From positions 1-62,624 of the forward strand of contig JAKRSH010000004.1 of the NCBI GenBank assembly GCA_022402465.1: 62,624 nt of DNA. Direction: 5' to 3'. Origin of the DNA: Leptospiraceae bacterium. Lineage in GTDB: Bacteria > Spirochaetota > Leptospiria > Leptospirales > Leptospiraceae. The stretch's first letter is position 1; the number at the start of each line of letters is the position of its first letter. The translations under genes were made by a program, and so were the position numbers. This document shows positions 39,423 to 48,811 of this stretch, piece after piece. The notes under the pieces are model-generated. The model searched no databases, had not been told where the DNA came from, and saw only the letters and a program-made list of their open reading frames with translations.

Positions 39423-41855
39423 ATGCCCAAATACATTCTTAACATAGTAATGATAGCCATCATGTATTTTATCGCTGGAAGTCTTTTTACCCAAACAATG
39501 GAAAGAACAAATCCGCAAGATAAAATTAGTCAGAACGGTCAAATCTCTCCTATAGAGACACAAAATGAAAATCAACTTCAAAAAGCTAATGAAGGAAAAA
39601 ATAAAGATAAGGAAGAAGATCAATGGAAAAACTCAGAGAAAATAATAACAGTGACTGGATCGAGGAGAAAGAAATTACTCAAGGACAGCATAGTGAAAAC
39701 AGAAGTGATCAACAGAGAAGACTTGGATGCCATGGGTGCAAGAACTGTGGCAGACAGTCTAGGGAATGTGCCAGGGATAGAAGTCAGACCAGCTCAACCG
39801 GGACAGAGGGGTGAATCTGTTAGATTACAAGGATTAAGTGCACAAAATGTTCTTATCCTTGTAGATGGTCAAAGAGTTACAGGAAGATTTAATGGTTCAA
39901 TTGATCTAACAAGATTTAAAGTAGAAGACATAGATCGAATAGAAATAATTAAAGGTGCATCGTCTGCTTTGTACGGATCTGATGCAATTGCAGGAGTAAT
40001 AAATATTATTACCAGGGAACCAACTTCTTCTTATCAATCAGATTTTAGATCTTTGTATGGTACTGGCAGAAGGTTGTATTATGGTTCGGGAGGCGAATTT
40101 CGGAATTCAGGTTCTGTAGGAATAAAAGAAGATTTTTATTCCACTCAATTTACAGCTGGTTGGCACAGAGCTGATGGTTACGATCTTACTCCTGATGCAA
40201 GTCCAGGACCTAAAAATAATCGCTTCCAATCACTTCGTCCAGGTTATAATCCCAGCCAAGAAAATTCTTCCACTATTAATAATCTAGGTATCCTTCGGTC
40301 TGGAAGAGAGATTAATCTTCCTCTAGAAAATACAACTGGAAACAAATTTCAGGATTTAAATGTTTCTAATCGCAGCACCTTCCACTTAAATGAGAACACC
40401 GATCTTTTGCTCAATGGCATCTATAGGTATTTAGATCAAGAAGCTGTGGATTCTTCCCCACCAAGACGTGTTTTTGATCGAAGAAATCAAACACATGATT
40501 TTATGGGAGCTCTTGGCCTAGAATCTAAACTCAATAATAAAACACATCTAAGTTTAAATACCAACTATTCAAGGTTTGATGATAAATTCACCTATGACCA
40601 AAGGAGATCCGATGAGTTGGATAGAATCGAATCTCTATTAAGTAATGTATACGAGTTCCGATCTAGAGTCGATTTGTCTCAAATTCAAAATCATACCATT
40701 TCAATTGGTGCAGAAAGTTTGGGTGAAGATATTAGATCTCCAAGAATTCAACCCGATTGTGCCAAAAATTTTCCTAACTTCTGCATAAATGAACCACTCA
40801 ATCTGCCCGTCGCAAGAGACAGTGGGACGGCAGCAAGACAAAGAAATGCAATTTTTGTGCAAGATGAGTGGAAGATTGCAAGCTCTCAAAACCTAAGTCT
40901 TGTTCCTGGACTTAGGTATGAAAATGATAGTATTTTTGGAAGTCAAAGCATGCCGAAACTTTCCCTTCGTTGGGATCCAAATTCAGAATTTCTCATTCGC
41001 GCCAGTGCTGGATTGGGATATAGAGCTCCGAGTTTTGTAGATTTATATTATAACTTTCAAAATCCTGGGGCTGGATACAGAGTGACAGGCAATGAAGAAC
41101 TTAGGCCAGAGATTTCCAGAAGTTATAATCTTGGAAGTGAATGGCAACCTAACAAAATTTTTTGGATCTCTTGGAATTTTTTCTATAATAATATAGATAA
41201 TTTAATTGGTTTTAGACTACAACCTTCCCGGGATAGTTCCGGTCTACAAGTATTTCAAACTTCGAATTTTGAAAAAGCTGAAACAAGTGGATTGGAATCA
41301 TCTATGAATATTCGAATATTTAAAAGGTGGATTGGTAGTCTTGGATATACATACACAGATAGCAAAGATAAAATTACCAAACTTCCTATAGAGGGAGTAG
41401 GCTTTAATCGAGTAAATGCAAGCTTAAAGTATTTTAATGAAAATGTAAGAGCAGGTATTTCTATCTTTGTAGTGGGATTTGGGAAGCAGCCATTTTATTG
41501 TGAATTGGACGGATTGTTCTGTTCTCCAGAGCCAGGTAGCATAAAAAGAGAAATTTATGATTTATTGCCTGTTACAGATAGTTTTAGCCAGATACGATCT
41601 AATGTTCCAAGAGCTATTCAAGAATTTTGCAATGAAAGAAATTTACCAACTTGCAACACTGAGCCTGTATTTGGATTTAGAATGGTTAATGCATATACAA
41701 ATATAAATCTTCGCATTCATAAGAAAATTGGCGAACATATAGAATTATTTGCTGGAATTGATAATCTTTTGGAAGAATATGATTTAGTATATAATCCACA
41801 AAGACCTAGATTTTTTTATTTCGGAGTTAATGGAAGCTTTGCATCAGAGAAATAA
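39423..41855 (+). CDS. TonB-dependent heme receptor (HmuR-like)
   Basis: An 810-residue outer-membrane receptor. An N-terminal signal sequence is followed by a Gln/Lys/Asn-rich linker and a TonB-box-like IITVTGSRR (about residue 74). The plug domain then runs through NVPGIEVRPAQ, GLSAQNVLILVDGQRV and IEIIKGASSALYGSDAIAGVINIIT. The remaining 600 residues are the 22-strand barrel. Energised by TonB-ExbBD, it imports ligand across the outer membrane; the neighbouring HmuY-like and HmuTUV genes point to heme. The last residue is Lys, whereas many outer-membrane barrels end in an aromatic residue. Confidence 0.85.
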   Translation: MPKYILNIVMIAIMYFIAGSLFTQTMERTNPQDKISQNGQISPIETQNENQLQKANEGKNKDKEEDQWKNSEKIITVTGSRRKKLLKDSIVKTEVINREDLDAMGARTVADSLGNVPGIEVRPAQPGQRGESVRLQGLSAQNVLILVDGQRVTGRFNGSIDLTRFKVEDIDRIEIIKGASSALYGSDAIAGVINIITREPTSSYQSDFRSLYGTGRRLYYGSGGEFRNSGSVGIKEDFYSTQFTAGWHRADGYDLTPDASPGPKNNRFQSLRPGYNPSQENSSTINNLGILRSGREINLPLENTTGNKFQDLNVSNRSTFHLNENTDLLLNGIYRYLDQEAVDSSPPRRVFDRRNQTHDFMGALGLESKLNNKTHLSLNTNYSRFDDKFTYDQRRSDELDRIESLLSNVYEFRSRVDLSQIQNHTISIGAESLGEDIRSPRIQPDCAKNFPNFCINEPLNLPVARDSGTAARQRNAIFVQDEWKIASSQNLSLVPGLRYENDSIFGSQSMPKLSLRWDPNSEFLIRASAGLGYRAPSFVDLYYNFQNPGAGYRVTGNEELRPEISRSYNLGSEWQPNKIFWISWNFFYNNIDNLIGFRLQPSRDSSGLQVFQTSNFEKAETSGLESSMNIRIFKRWIGSLGYTYTDSKDKITKLPIEGVGFNRVNASLKYFNENVRAGISIFVVGFGKQPFYCELDGLFCSPEPGSIKREIYDLLPVTDSFSQIRSNVPRAIQEFCNERNLPTCNTEPVFGFRMVNAYTNINLRIHKKIGEHIELFAGIDNLLEEYDLVYNPQRPRFFYFGVNGSFASEK

Positions 41856-42108
41856 ATTTAAGGATACTTAAGTAATAGAAAGATCTAAAGCAATATGATT
41901 TTGATTGAAATGTCAGAAAATTCCGTTTTTGTTTATAAACTCGACTCTGAAGGAACTCTCGAATCCAAAGTTTTAGATCTCCAAAGAGGATTTGATTGAA
42001 CTTCTGACTTAGACAAGCCAGAATACCAAGCTAATTTTTGAATTGTCCACTCGATTTACCGCTAAGAAATGGTAAATATCTGAAATATTTTACCCTGAGG
42101 ATAAATTC
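41856..42108. other. Spacer between the heme receptor and CitE-like genes
   Basis: About 250 bases. A 34-codon frame from the ATG at 41895 is open but has no supporting features. Nothing else is visible apart from the GAGGA ribosome binding site of the next gene. Confidence 0.4.
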
Positions 42109-43098
42109 ATGGCATTAACTCACCCACAAGACGCCCTATTCAGTGGCGAAAAACCTTTTCCTGTAATTCCATATTGCGAACATTTCGCTGGTTCTGAAAA
42201 ACTTATAACCAAAGCACTCGAACTCCAAAACAAAATGGGTGGTCGCTTTGATATAACCATGGACTGTGAAGATGGAGCAGAAACTGGAAAAGAAAAAGCT
42301 CATGCTGAAATGATAGTTCGCATCCAAAACTCAGAACTAAACCAGCACAAAATGTCCGGTGTTCGAATTCATGACTACAGCAATGCTCATTGGAAACAAG
42401 ATGTTGACATCATCGTTCCTGGCGCTGGTGAGAAAATTGCCTATATAACTATTCCTAAACCAACAAAAGCAGCCCAAGTTAAAGAAATGATTTCTTATAT
42501 CCAAGACGCTGTGAAAAAAGCAGGAATCAAAAGAGAAATCCCTATCCATGTTTTGATTGAGACTCACGGAGCTCTTCTTGAGGTCGAAGAAATCGCTGCT
42601 CTTCCTTGGATGCAAGTTCTTGATTTTGGTCTTATGGATTTCATATCTGGATACCATGGTGCAATTCCTGCTTCCTGTATGAAGAGTCCTGGACAGTTTG
42701 ACCATGAACTCCTAAGACGAGCTAAAGCAAAAGTATCGGCAGCTGCATTCGCACATGGAGTTGTTCCTGCACACAATGTAACTTTAGATCTTAAAAATCA
42801 ATACCAAACTTACGCAGATGCAAAACGTGCTCACGATGAATTTGGATTCCTTAGAATGTGGTCTATCTACCCAACACAGATCCAATCCATTGTTGATGCT
42901 ATGCAACCTAATTTTGCTGAAGTGGTAACTGGTTGCGATATTTTGATTAAAGCTCAAGATGCGAACTGGGGTCCAATTCAACACGATGGAGATCTACATG
43001 ATAGAGCAACATACCGTTACTTCTGGGAATTGATCCAACATGCAAAACTTTCTGCTATGAAACTTCCTGAGGAAGCAGAGAAAAGATTCTTCAGTTAA
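42109..43098 (+). CDS. HpcH/HpaI aldolase / CitE-like lyase
   Basis: A 329-residue TIM-barrel protein of the HpcH/HpaI aldolase and citrate lyase beta-subunit (CitE) superfamily. Markers are ITMDCEDGAETGKE with the conserved acidic residues for Mg, and the LIETHGAL segment followed by LDFGLMDFISGY. Members cleave malyl-CoA, citramalyl-CoA, citryl-CoA or similar compounds. No CitD/CitF partner genes are nearby, so a stand-alone CoA-thioester lyase is likelier than citrate lyase. The ATG follows GAGGA at 8 bases. A strong terminator lies directly downstream, so it is probably a single-gene unit. Confidence 0.75.
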   Translation: MALTHPQDALFSGEKPFPVIPYCEHFAGSEKLITKALELQNKMGGRFDITMDCEDGAETGKEKAHAEMIVRIQNSELNQHKMSGVRIHDYSNAHWKQDVDIIVPGAGEKIAYITIPKPTKAAQVKEMISYIQDAVKKAGIKREIPIHVLIETHGALLEVEEIAALPWMQVLDFGLMDFISGYHGAIPASCMKSPGQFDHELLRRAKAKVSAAAFAHGVVPAHNVTLDLKNQYQTYADAKRAHDEFGFLRMWSIYPTQIQSIVDAMQPNFAEVVTGCDILIKAQDANWGPIQHDGDLHDRATYRYFWELIQHAKLSAMKLPEEAEKRFFS

Positions 43099-43125
43099 GA
43101 ATTTTTTAAGAGATCTTCCTTAACC

Positions 43126-43160
43126 AAAAAGCCTTCTAGAAATAGGAGGCTTTTTCTTTT
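43126..43160 (+). terminator. Rho-independent terminator after the CitE-like gene
   Basis: Stem AAAAAGCCTTCT / AGGAGGCTTTTT around a short AGAAAT loop, followed by CTTTT. A clean terminator. Confidence 0.85.
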
Positions 43161-43221
43161 ATCAGCCTAGGTAAAGGAATGAATCTCTTGGTACTACTAT
43201 GGAAGATGAAAACTGTAAACC

Positions 43222-44013
43222 ATGATTGAAATTGTAGATCCTAAGGACTCTAGAATACAAGCCTATACAAATCTAAAGAAACCTAAACTAGGACAGAATA
43301 CATTCATAGCTGAAAATGAAAAAGTTGTAATTAGGCTACTAAATTCACAATTAAAAGTTCACTCTGTCCTTGGAACAAATCAAGCTATCCAAAGAAATAT
43401 CTCATTTTTAACTTCTAAAGGTATTTCCCAGGACAAAATGTTCGTATGCTCCAAGCAGATTCTTGAAGAGATAGTTGGATTTTCCATTCATAGAGGAATT
43501 ATGGCTGAAGCTGAGATCCCGAGCAACCCAGACTTGTCGACTTTAGAAAATCCCATCATAATTCTAAATAGAATCTATGATTCAGAAAATATAGGCGCAA
43601 TATTAAGAACAGCTAGAGCATTTGGAATAAAGGATCTTATCTTCGATCAGGAATCATCTCATCCTTATTTGCGTAGATCGGTTCGTGTTTCTATGGGAAA
43701 TATCTTTACTATGAGAATTTTTAAAACCCAAAGTATAGAAGAAACTATCCAAAAATTACAAGATGATGGATATACTCTTTTAGGTGCTAGTGCAAAATTC
43801 TCTGATCCAAAAAATGAATCCGTTTATAAAATAAATTTCCCCAAGAAATGGGCTCTTATTTTAGGAAATGAAGCAGAAGGAATTTCAAGGAATCTAGAAG
43901 ATACATGCAATAAACTTATTCATATACCTATGTCAGATACTGTTGATTCTATGAATGTATCTCATAGCTTGGCTTCCATACTTGCAATTTGGCAAAATAA
44001 AAACCAAATTTAA
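43222..44013 (+). CDS. TrmH/SpoU-family RNA 2'-O-methyltransferase
   Basis: A 263-residue SPOUT methyltransferase. Motif 1 is RIYDSENIGAILRTA (about residue 115), motif 2 WALILGNEAEGIS, and motif 3 HIPMSDTVDSMNVSHSLASIL, the trefoil-knot S-adenosylmethionine site with the Asn/Ser conserved in 2'-O-ribose enzymes. The first 110 residues form a substrate-binding extension like that of TrmH or RlmB. It methylates a tRNA or rRNA ribose, but which one is not clear. Stands alone, 209 bases downstream of the CitE-like gene. Confidence 0.85.
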   Translation: MIEIVDPKDSRIQAYTNLKKPKLGQNTFIAENEKVVIRLLNSQLKVHSVLGTNQAIQRNISFLTSKGISQDKMFVCSKQILEEIVGFSIHRGIMAEAEIPSNPDLSTLENPIIILNRIYDSENIGAILRTARAFGIKDLIFDQESSHPYLRRSVRVSMGNIFTMRIFKTQSIEETIQKLQDDGYTLLGASAKFSDPKNESVYKINFPKKWALILGNEAEGISRNLEDTCNKLIHIPMSDTVDSMNVSHSLASILAIWQNKNQI

Positions 44014-44105
44014 TTTTTGTAATATTCCTACAAAATCAAAAATTCTTAGCTTGTAAATTTCTTAAATTTGTTAATTAATACTATTTAGTAAGAATAGGAT
44101 ACAAT

Positions 44106-44900
44106 ATGAGTCTTAGAGAAAAACTTTACAAAATCATCTTTGAAACCGATACAAAAGCTGGAAGGAATTTCGATATTTTCTTGCTTTGGGCAATCTTAAT
44201 CAGTGTCGTATTGGTGATGTTAGATAGTGTTCCAAGCTACGCTATCCGCTACAAAGATTTGTTTCTCAACTTAGAATGGATACTGACTATAATTTTTACA
44301 ATAGAATATCTTTCTAGAATTTGGATAAGCCCCAAACCTATTAAGTATATTTTTAGTTTCTGGGGCCTGGTCGATCTTCTTTCTATAGTTCCAACGTATT
44401 TGAGCTTACTCATAAGTGGTTATCATTACTTATTAATTATAAGAATCTTCAGATTACTCAGAGTATTTCGAGTTCTTAAGCTTGCAAGATTTACATCAGA
44501 AACAAGTGTACTTGTTGAAGCATTAGTTGCGAGTTCCTATAAAATAAGCATTTTTTTAACAGCAGTTTTAACAATAGTCACTTTTCTTGGTACTCTTATG
44601 TATGTTATTGAAGGAGGAGAGACTGGTTTTACAAGTATTCCACAGAGTATCTATTGGGCCATTGTTACTGTAACAACTGTTGGGTATGGTGATATGGTTC
44701 CGAATTCAGTCTTAGGAAAATTCATATCATCCTTTGCCATGATTATTGGTTATGCAATCTTAGCTGTACCTACAGGCATAGTTACTATGGAAATGTCTAA
44801 AGTCAGTGGCAAGACCAAAACTTGTATCCACTGTAACTCTAAGAATAGTCTTAACGCAAATTATTGTGACCACTGCGGAGCAAAATTTCCTGAAGATTGA
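44106..44900 (+). CDS. Voltage-gated K+ channel-like protein with C-terminal zinc ribbon
   Basis: A 264-residue channel: four N-terminal transmembrane helices including an Arg-rich S4 (RIFRLLRVFRVLK), then a pore loop with the K+ selectivity filter TTVGYGD, and a last helix. This is the six-helix Kv/KvAP type architecture. The last 30 residues, CIHCNSK...CDHCGAKF, form a cytosolic zinc ribbon (two CxxC pairs), which is unusual and may sense metal or mediate assembly. The inner-membrane role is K+ flux and membrane potential. Ribosome binding site AGGAT is 5 bases upstream. Confidence 0.85.
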   Translation: MSLREKLYKIIFETDTKAGRNFDIFLLWAILISVVLVMLDSVPSYAIRYKDLFLNLEWILTIIFTIEYLSRIWISPKPIKYIFSFWGLVDLLSIVPTYLSLLISGYHYLLIIRIFRLLRVFRVLKLARFTSETSVLVEALVASSYKISIFLTAVLTIVTFLGTLMYVIEGGETGFTSIPQSIYWAIVTVTTVGYGDMVPNSVLGKFISSFAMIIGYAILAVPTGIVTMEMSKVSGKTKTCIHCNSKNSLNANYCDHCGAKFPED

Positions 44901-45000
44901 TAAGGCAAATCAAGTAGCAAAATTTAAATTTATGATTGCAATATTTGCAATTCTTGTTATCATTTTACAAACCATTTAATTCATAGGACAGATTCAAATA

Positions 45001-45873
45001 ATGAAAAAAAAGCTATTCATACTAACTCCGATTCTACTTCTTTTATTCTATATTCCTTGGTATTTTTCAACTTTAGTTCTATATCCACCGATCAATTGTA
45101 AGGCAGATCATCATGTCTATTGCAAGACTCCTCAAGAACTGAATTTAAATTATGAAGAAGTGAATGTTCAGACCTCAGATGGAATAGTCCTTCCCTCATG
45201 GTTTATTCCCTCTTTAGGTTCCAAGAAGGGAATAGTCTTAGTTCATGGCCATGGTGGATCGAGGAATGAGGGGCTTCGTTTTGCAAAAGCTTTGCACCAA
45301 GCTGGATTCAATCTTCTACTTTTGAACCTTAGAAGAAATGCTGGAGAATTTGCTAGCATGGGCTACCACGAAGTAAAGGATGCCAAGGCTGGCGTTCAAT
45401 TCCTTAGAAATGAAAAGAATTTGGATTCCATAGGAATCTTTGGATTCTCTATGGGTGCAGCTACCTCTATCCTCACCATGGAAGAAGAGCCCCAGATTAA
45501 GGCTGGGCTTTTTAGCTCCGGATATGCATCTGCTATGGATGTATTATCAGAAGCTGCTAAACGGGATTTTGGAATTCCCTACTACCCTTTGATACCTGTG
45601 GTCCAGACTTACCTAAATATACGGGGAGATATGGAAATTGAAATGGTTCGTCCAGAGGATAAAATTGGAAATATCTCACCAAGACCGATATCTATCTTCC
45701 ATTGTGACAAAGATGATTATGTAGATGTATCTCATTCGGATCGACTGTTTTCTAAGGCAAAAGAGCCCAAAGAGATTTGGATCCCTATCTGCAATCGCCA
45801 CGAAAGAATCTGGAATACAAACAAAGAAGAGGCTGAAAAGCGGTCCGCATCATTTTTTCTCAAAAACCTCTAG
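45001..45873 (+). CDS. Alpha/beta hydrolase, membrane-anchored
   Basis: A 290-residue hydrolase with an N-terminal transmembrane anchor or signal (residues about 5-25). The oxyanion region is VHGHGGSR, the nucleophile elbow is GFSMGAA with the catalytic Ser, the acid is probably in HCDKDDYVD, and the base His is in CNRHERIW. It resembles the BAAT/DUF1749-type or esterase-like serine hydrolases and probably acts in the envelope. Substrate unknown. Weak AGGA ribosome binding site 12 bases upstream. Confidence 0.75.
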   Translation: MKKKLFILTPILLLLFYIPWYFSTLVLYPPINCKADHHVYCKTPQELNLNYEEVNVQTSDGIVLPSWFIPSLGSKKGIVLVHGHGGSRNEGLRFAKALHQAGFNLLLLNLRRNAGEFASMGYHEVKDAKAGVQFLRNEKNLDSIGIFGFSMGAATSILTMEEEPQIKAGLFSSGYASAMDVLSEAAKRDFGIPYYPLIPVVQTYLNIRGDMEIEMVRPEDKIGNISPRPISIFHCDKDDYVDVSHSDRLFSKAKEPKEIWIPICNRHERIWNTNKEEAEKRSASFFLKNL

Positions 45874-45991
45874 CCAGTTCAGTTTATTTGAATTGGCAGG
45901 ATTTATGTTAAAACATTGCCTATCATTTAAATGGAAGTATACTATGAGTCATTGACACAAATTTCTATTTTTTTTCACAAAAGTTTTAAAA

Positions 45992-46023
45992 AAACATAAA
46001 AAATCTTGCTTTTTTTTATGTTT
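45992..46023. repeat. AT-only stem-loop upstream of the Omp85-like gene
   Basis: AAACATAAAAAA and its near-complement TTTTTTTATGTTT flank a six-base loop just 17 bases before the Omp85-like start. The symmetry could be a regulator site or an upstream stem-loop, or simply AT-rich noise. Confidence 0.4.
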
Positions 46024-46039
46024 GTAAATACGTGATGCT

Positions 46040-47617
46040 ATGTTTACGAAATATTCTTCGCATATGATTTCGGTGTTAGCGATTTGTTTTTTCGCTTCAC
46101 ACCGATTACTTGGGCAAGCGGTTACCCCTAATCAGAATAAGGCCAAGGGAACTAACTCTGCATTAACGTCTAAAGACAAAAATACGGTTGATCAACCCCC
46201 ACAATCAAAGGGAAAAGGCAATATTTTAAAAACGATAGAGGACGACGGTTCAGATCCTCTTCCTTTTGAAATAAATGTGAGTAAAAGGCTCACCGATTAC
46301 GACATTAAGCGTAAAAAAGTTGGAAGTTTTTTTACAGGTTTACCTCTACTCAACTCGGACCCGAACAATGGAATTGGCTACGGAGTCCGAGTATTTTATT
46401 TTCAAAACAAAGACCCCAAGGATCCATTTTTCGAATATACACCCTACCGCTACAGAGTATTCGGGCAGTACTTTCGTACAACCTTAAATGCTCAGAACCA
46501 TTGGGCATCTTTTGATGCTCCCTATATATTTGATACTCAGTGGAGAATTAGAGCAGATTTCCTCTATGAAAGGAACCCGAATTTTTTATATTTTGGAGTG
46601 GGAGAAGACACCTTACTTCCTCTTTCCTACCACCAAAATAATGATGAATCCCGACCTCTGGTCCAAAATGCAACCTTCAGTGAATATATGGACGCAGGTC
46701 TATTCAAAAGGCCCGGAGACGCAGGTCAGGCTCCCTTCGTTTCTGATAGCAAATACAATCGTTATGAGATGGAAAATCCAAATGCTAACCTCTCTTCAGA
46801 AAGAAGTTTCTTCGGTGGAATCGTTCGATTAGTAGCTGGAACGAGACTCTCAAGACAAATAATTAGAACCTTTGATGGGCAAAGTACTTTAGCCAAAGAT
46901 CCTATCTTTGGGGATCAATTTCTTCCTGACATTGCGAACACAGTCCCCAATGGAACCACTCTTTTGACAGAAGAGGCTAGAGCAGGTAAAATTCGAGGTA
47001 TCAATGGAGGTAATTTAAATACCATTAGAGCAGGTCTAGTTTATGATACTAGAGATTTCGAGCCTGATCCTAACAGTGGGATATTCCTTGAAACGACTCA
47101 TGAAAGATCCATGAAAAGTATTGGTTCGGAATATGAATTCAATAGGAACCTTGCTTCTGGAAGATTCTTCTATAGCCCAGCACCTAATGTATTCAAAAAG
47201 CTTGTGGTTGCAGGTAGAGCTACTGTAGTGCAAACCAATGGAGATGCTCCCTTCTATGAATATAGAAATATGTGGGGAACAGAAGGGAATCAAGTAGGTC
47301 TAGGTGGAAGAACAACACTGAGAGGTTATAAGCAGGATAGATTTTTAGGACAAGTTATGGGTTTTGGAAATTTAGAACTTCGCTGGAAATTCGCATCTCT
47401 TGCAACTGAGAAATCTACTTTTGACTTTCAATTAGTTCCATTCGTAGATTTTGGTCGAGTTTGGGATGGGGCGGAGAGAATGAACCTTAAAGATTATAAA
47501 TACTCGCATGGTTTAGGTTTTAGAATTCCTTGGAACCAATCAACAATTATATACATCGATTATGCAGTTTCAAGAGAAGACCGCCAACTATTTGCTAACT
47601 TTCAGCATATTTTCTAG
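46040..47617 (+). CDS. Omp85/BamA-superfamily-like outer membrane protein
   Basis: A 525-residue protein with a signal peptide (cleavage near LLGQA). The N-terminal 70 mature residues are Lys/Asn/Thr-rich. From about residue 90, it is beta-barrel: GIGYGVRVFYF, the strand pattern, then GGRTTLRGYKQDRF near 420, which matches the L/VRGF/Y loop of Omp85 barrels, and a C-terminal aromatic end. No POTRA domains are visible. Its work may be protein or lipid insertion, or transport, in the outer membrane. The next gene, a lipoprotein, starts 9 bases later, so the two are probably co-transcribed. Confidence 0.75.
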   Translation: MFTKYSSHMISVLAICFFASHRLLGQAVTPNQNKAKGTNSALTSKDKNTVDQPPQSKGKGNILKTIEDDGSDPLPFEINVSKRLTDYDIKRKKVGSFFTGLPLLNSDPNNGIGYGVRVFYFQNKDPKDPFFEYTPYRYRVFGQYFRTTLNAQNHWASFDAPYIFDTQWRIRADFLYERNPNFLYFGVGEDTLLPLSYHQNNDESRPLVQNATFSEYMDAGLFKRPGDAGQAPFVSDSKYNRYEMENPNANLSSERSFFGGIVRLVAGTRLSRQIIRTFDGQSTLAKDPIFGDQFLPDIANTVPNGTTLLTEEARAGKIRGINGGNLNTIRAGLVYDTRDFEPDPNSGIFLETTHERSMKSIGSEYEFNRNLASGRFFYSPAPNVFKKLVVAGRATVVQTNGDAPFYEYRNMWGTEGNQVGLGGRTTLRGYKQDRFLGQVMGFGNLELRWKFASLATEKSTFDFQLVPFVDFGRVWDGAERMNLKDYKYSHGLGFRIPWNQSTIIYIDYAVSREDRQLFANFQHIF

Positions 47618-47626
47618 GAGGAAAAC

Positions 47627-48331
47627 ATGAAAAAGATCACGCTATTAATTTTCTCCATTTTAATTTTAAACTGCCAAGAGCAGCCAGTAAAGACAATCTT
47701 CCCTGGATTAAGTGATGAGGACCTCAACTTAATGTTAAGTGGACTTATACTAAACCAAGGTTACATTGATAATCGGGATGGCACTATAACAGATAATGCT
47801 TTCAACCTTGTTTGGCAAAAATGCACCCAAGGCCAGGTGTATAGAAGTGGAAGCAATGACTGTGAAGGAATTCAAAGACCATCTGTAACCAATCCTTTCT
47901 TTACACAAGGGGCAGATACTATAAATTGGGGAGCGAGGCAGCTTGCCTATTGCAGTAACGCCACAAATGCGTGCAATCAACTTTCTATACCGCAGACCTT
48001 GCAAGGTGATTCCTCGATTATTGTCACAGGTATAAGTGAAGCCTTCCAATCATGCAATTCACTGAACCAACCAAACGCAGATAAGGCAACTGAATGGAGA
48101 GTGCCAAATCCATTGGAACTAGAAAGACTTACTTTAGGTGGAAGAAATGCATTAATTGCAGTTCATTTCCCAAATACAATTGAAGATTTCTACTGGAGTT
48201 CTTGGTCAAATCCTGAGGATTTAATTGGACAATCTGCAACTGCGGTTATCTTTGAAAGAAAAAGATTTGGAGAAAAAGAACTTCGTATTAAAACCGATCG
48301 TTATTATGTAAGATGCGTAAGAAATAAATAA
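47627..48331 (+). CDS. DUF1566-domain lipoprotein
   Basis: A 234-residue lipoprotein; signal peptide ending ILILNC (Cys16). The mature part contains the DUF1566/Lcl-C-terminal pattern: RDGTITDNAFNLVWQKC near residue 50, WRVPNPLELERL, and YYVRCVRNK at the end. Several Cys pairs suggest disulfides. AGGAGG 6 bases before the ATG gives strong initiation. Its position right after the Omp85-like gene suggests it works with that barrel. Function unknown. Confidence 0.75.
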   Translation: MKKITLLIFSILILNCQEQPVKTIFPGLSDEDLNLMLSGLILNQGYIDNRDGTITDNAFNLVWQKCTQGQVYRSGSNDCEGIQRPSVTNPFFTQGADTINWGARQLAYCSNATNACNQLSIPQTLQGDSSIIVTGISEAFQSCNSLNQPNADKATEWRVPNPLELERLTLGGRNALIAVHFPNTIEDFYWSSWSNPEDLIGQSATAVIFERKRFGEKELRIKTDRYYVRCVRNK

Positions 48332-48346
48332 ATTCTGATTGCATCA

Positions 48347-48374
48347 AATTCCCAGAGCAATTTACTCTGGGAAT
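48347..48374 (+). terminator. Stem-loop terminator after the DUF1566 lipoprotein gene
   Basis: Arms ATTCCCAGAG and CTCTGGGAAT with a short loop, followed by GATTACTTT. The T tract is interrupted, but it lies where a terminator is expected. Confidence 0.55.
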
Positions 48375-48414
48375 GATTACTTTATTCAAGATAAACTAAA
48401 CCAATCATTGAATT

Positions 48415-48708
48415 ATGACAAAAGAATTAAAACCTCAAAAGAATGAGCCAATCACGGATCTTTTGGAAATCCCAGGAATAGGAAAAACTTTTCTAAAAGA
48501 CTTTTTTCGAATAAAAGTATACAAACAGAAAGATTTAATAGGCAAAAATGCTGAGTACTTATTCAAAAAGCTTAAAACTGTTAACGAAAAATTACAGCAC
48601 AAAACTAGCAAAAACTATTTATACGTAATTCGTATGGCAATCTACTATGCAAATGGAGGGAGAGATTCCATTAAACTTAAATGGTCTTATTGGAAAGATG
48701 GAGAATAA
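48415..48708 (+). CDS. Cdd1-like helix-hairpin-helix protein
   Basis: A 97-residue protein with a helix-hairpin-helix motif LLEIPGIGKTFLKDFFRI, then the KDLIGKNAEYLFKKL segment and YVIRMAIYYANGG near the end. This is the Cdd1/'pathogenicity locus' family, small HhH proteins found near many kinds of genes with no firm function; the HhH suggests DNA or RNA binding. Lys-rich and probably basic overall. Confidence 0.7.
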   Translation: MTKELKPQKNEPITDLLEIPGIGKTFLKDFFRIKVYKQKDLIGKNAEYLFKKLKTVNEKLQHKTSKNYLYVIRMAIYYANGGRDSIKLKWSYWKDGE

Positions 48709-48811
48709 AAACAATAATCGTATCCGATTAAATAGATTCATCTTTCTTTTTGACTTGTGAAACTCTCTTTTTAATAATTATTTTCTTTTGGTGAATCATA
48801 GAAATTTTTTC

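Noticed and set aside
41895-41999. 34-codon frame upstream of the CitE-like gene
   Set aside because: No ribosome binding site or family signal; ordinary chance length.
44932-44979. Hydrophobic 15-residue frame MIAIFAILVIILQTI between the channel and hydrolase genes
   Set aside because: Too short and without a ribosome binding site; hydrophobic codons arise easily in T-rich DNA.
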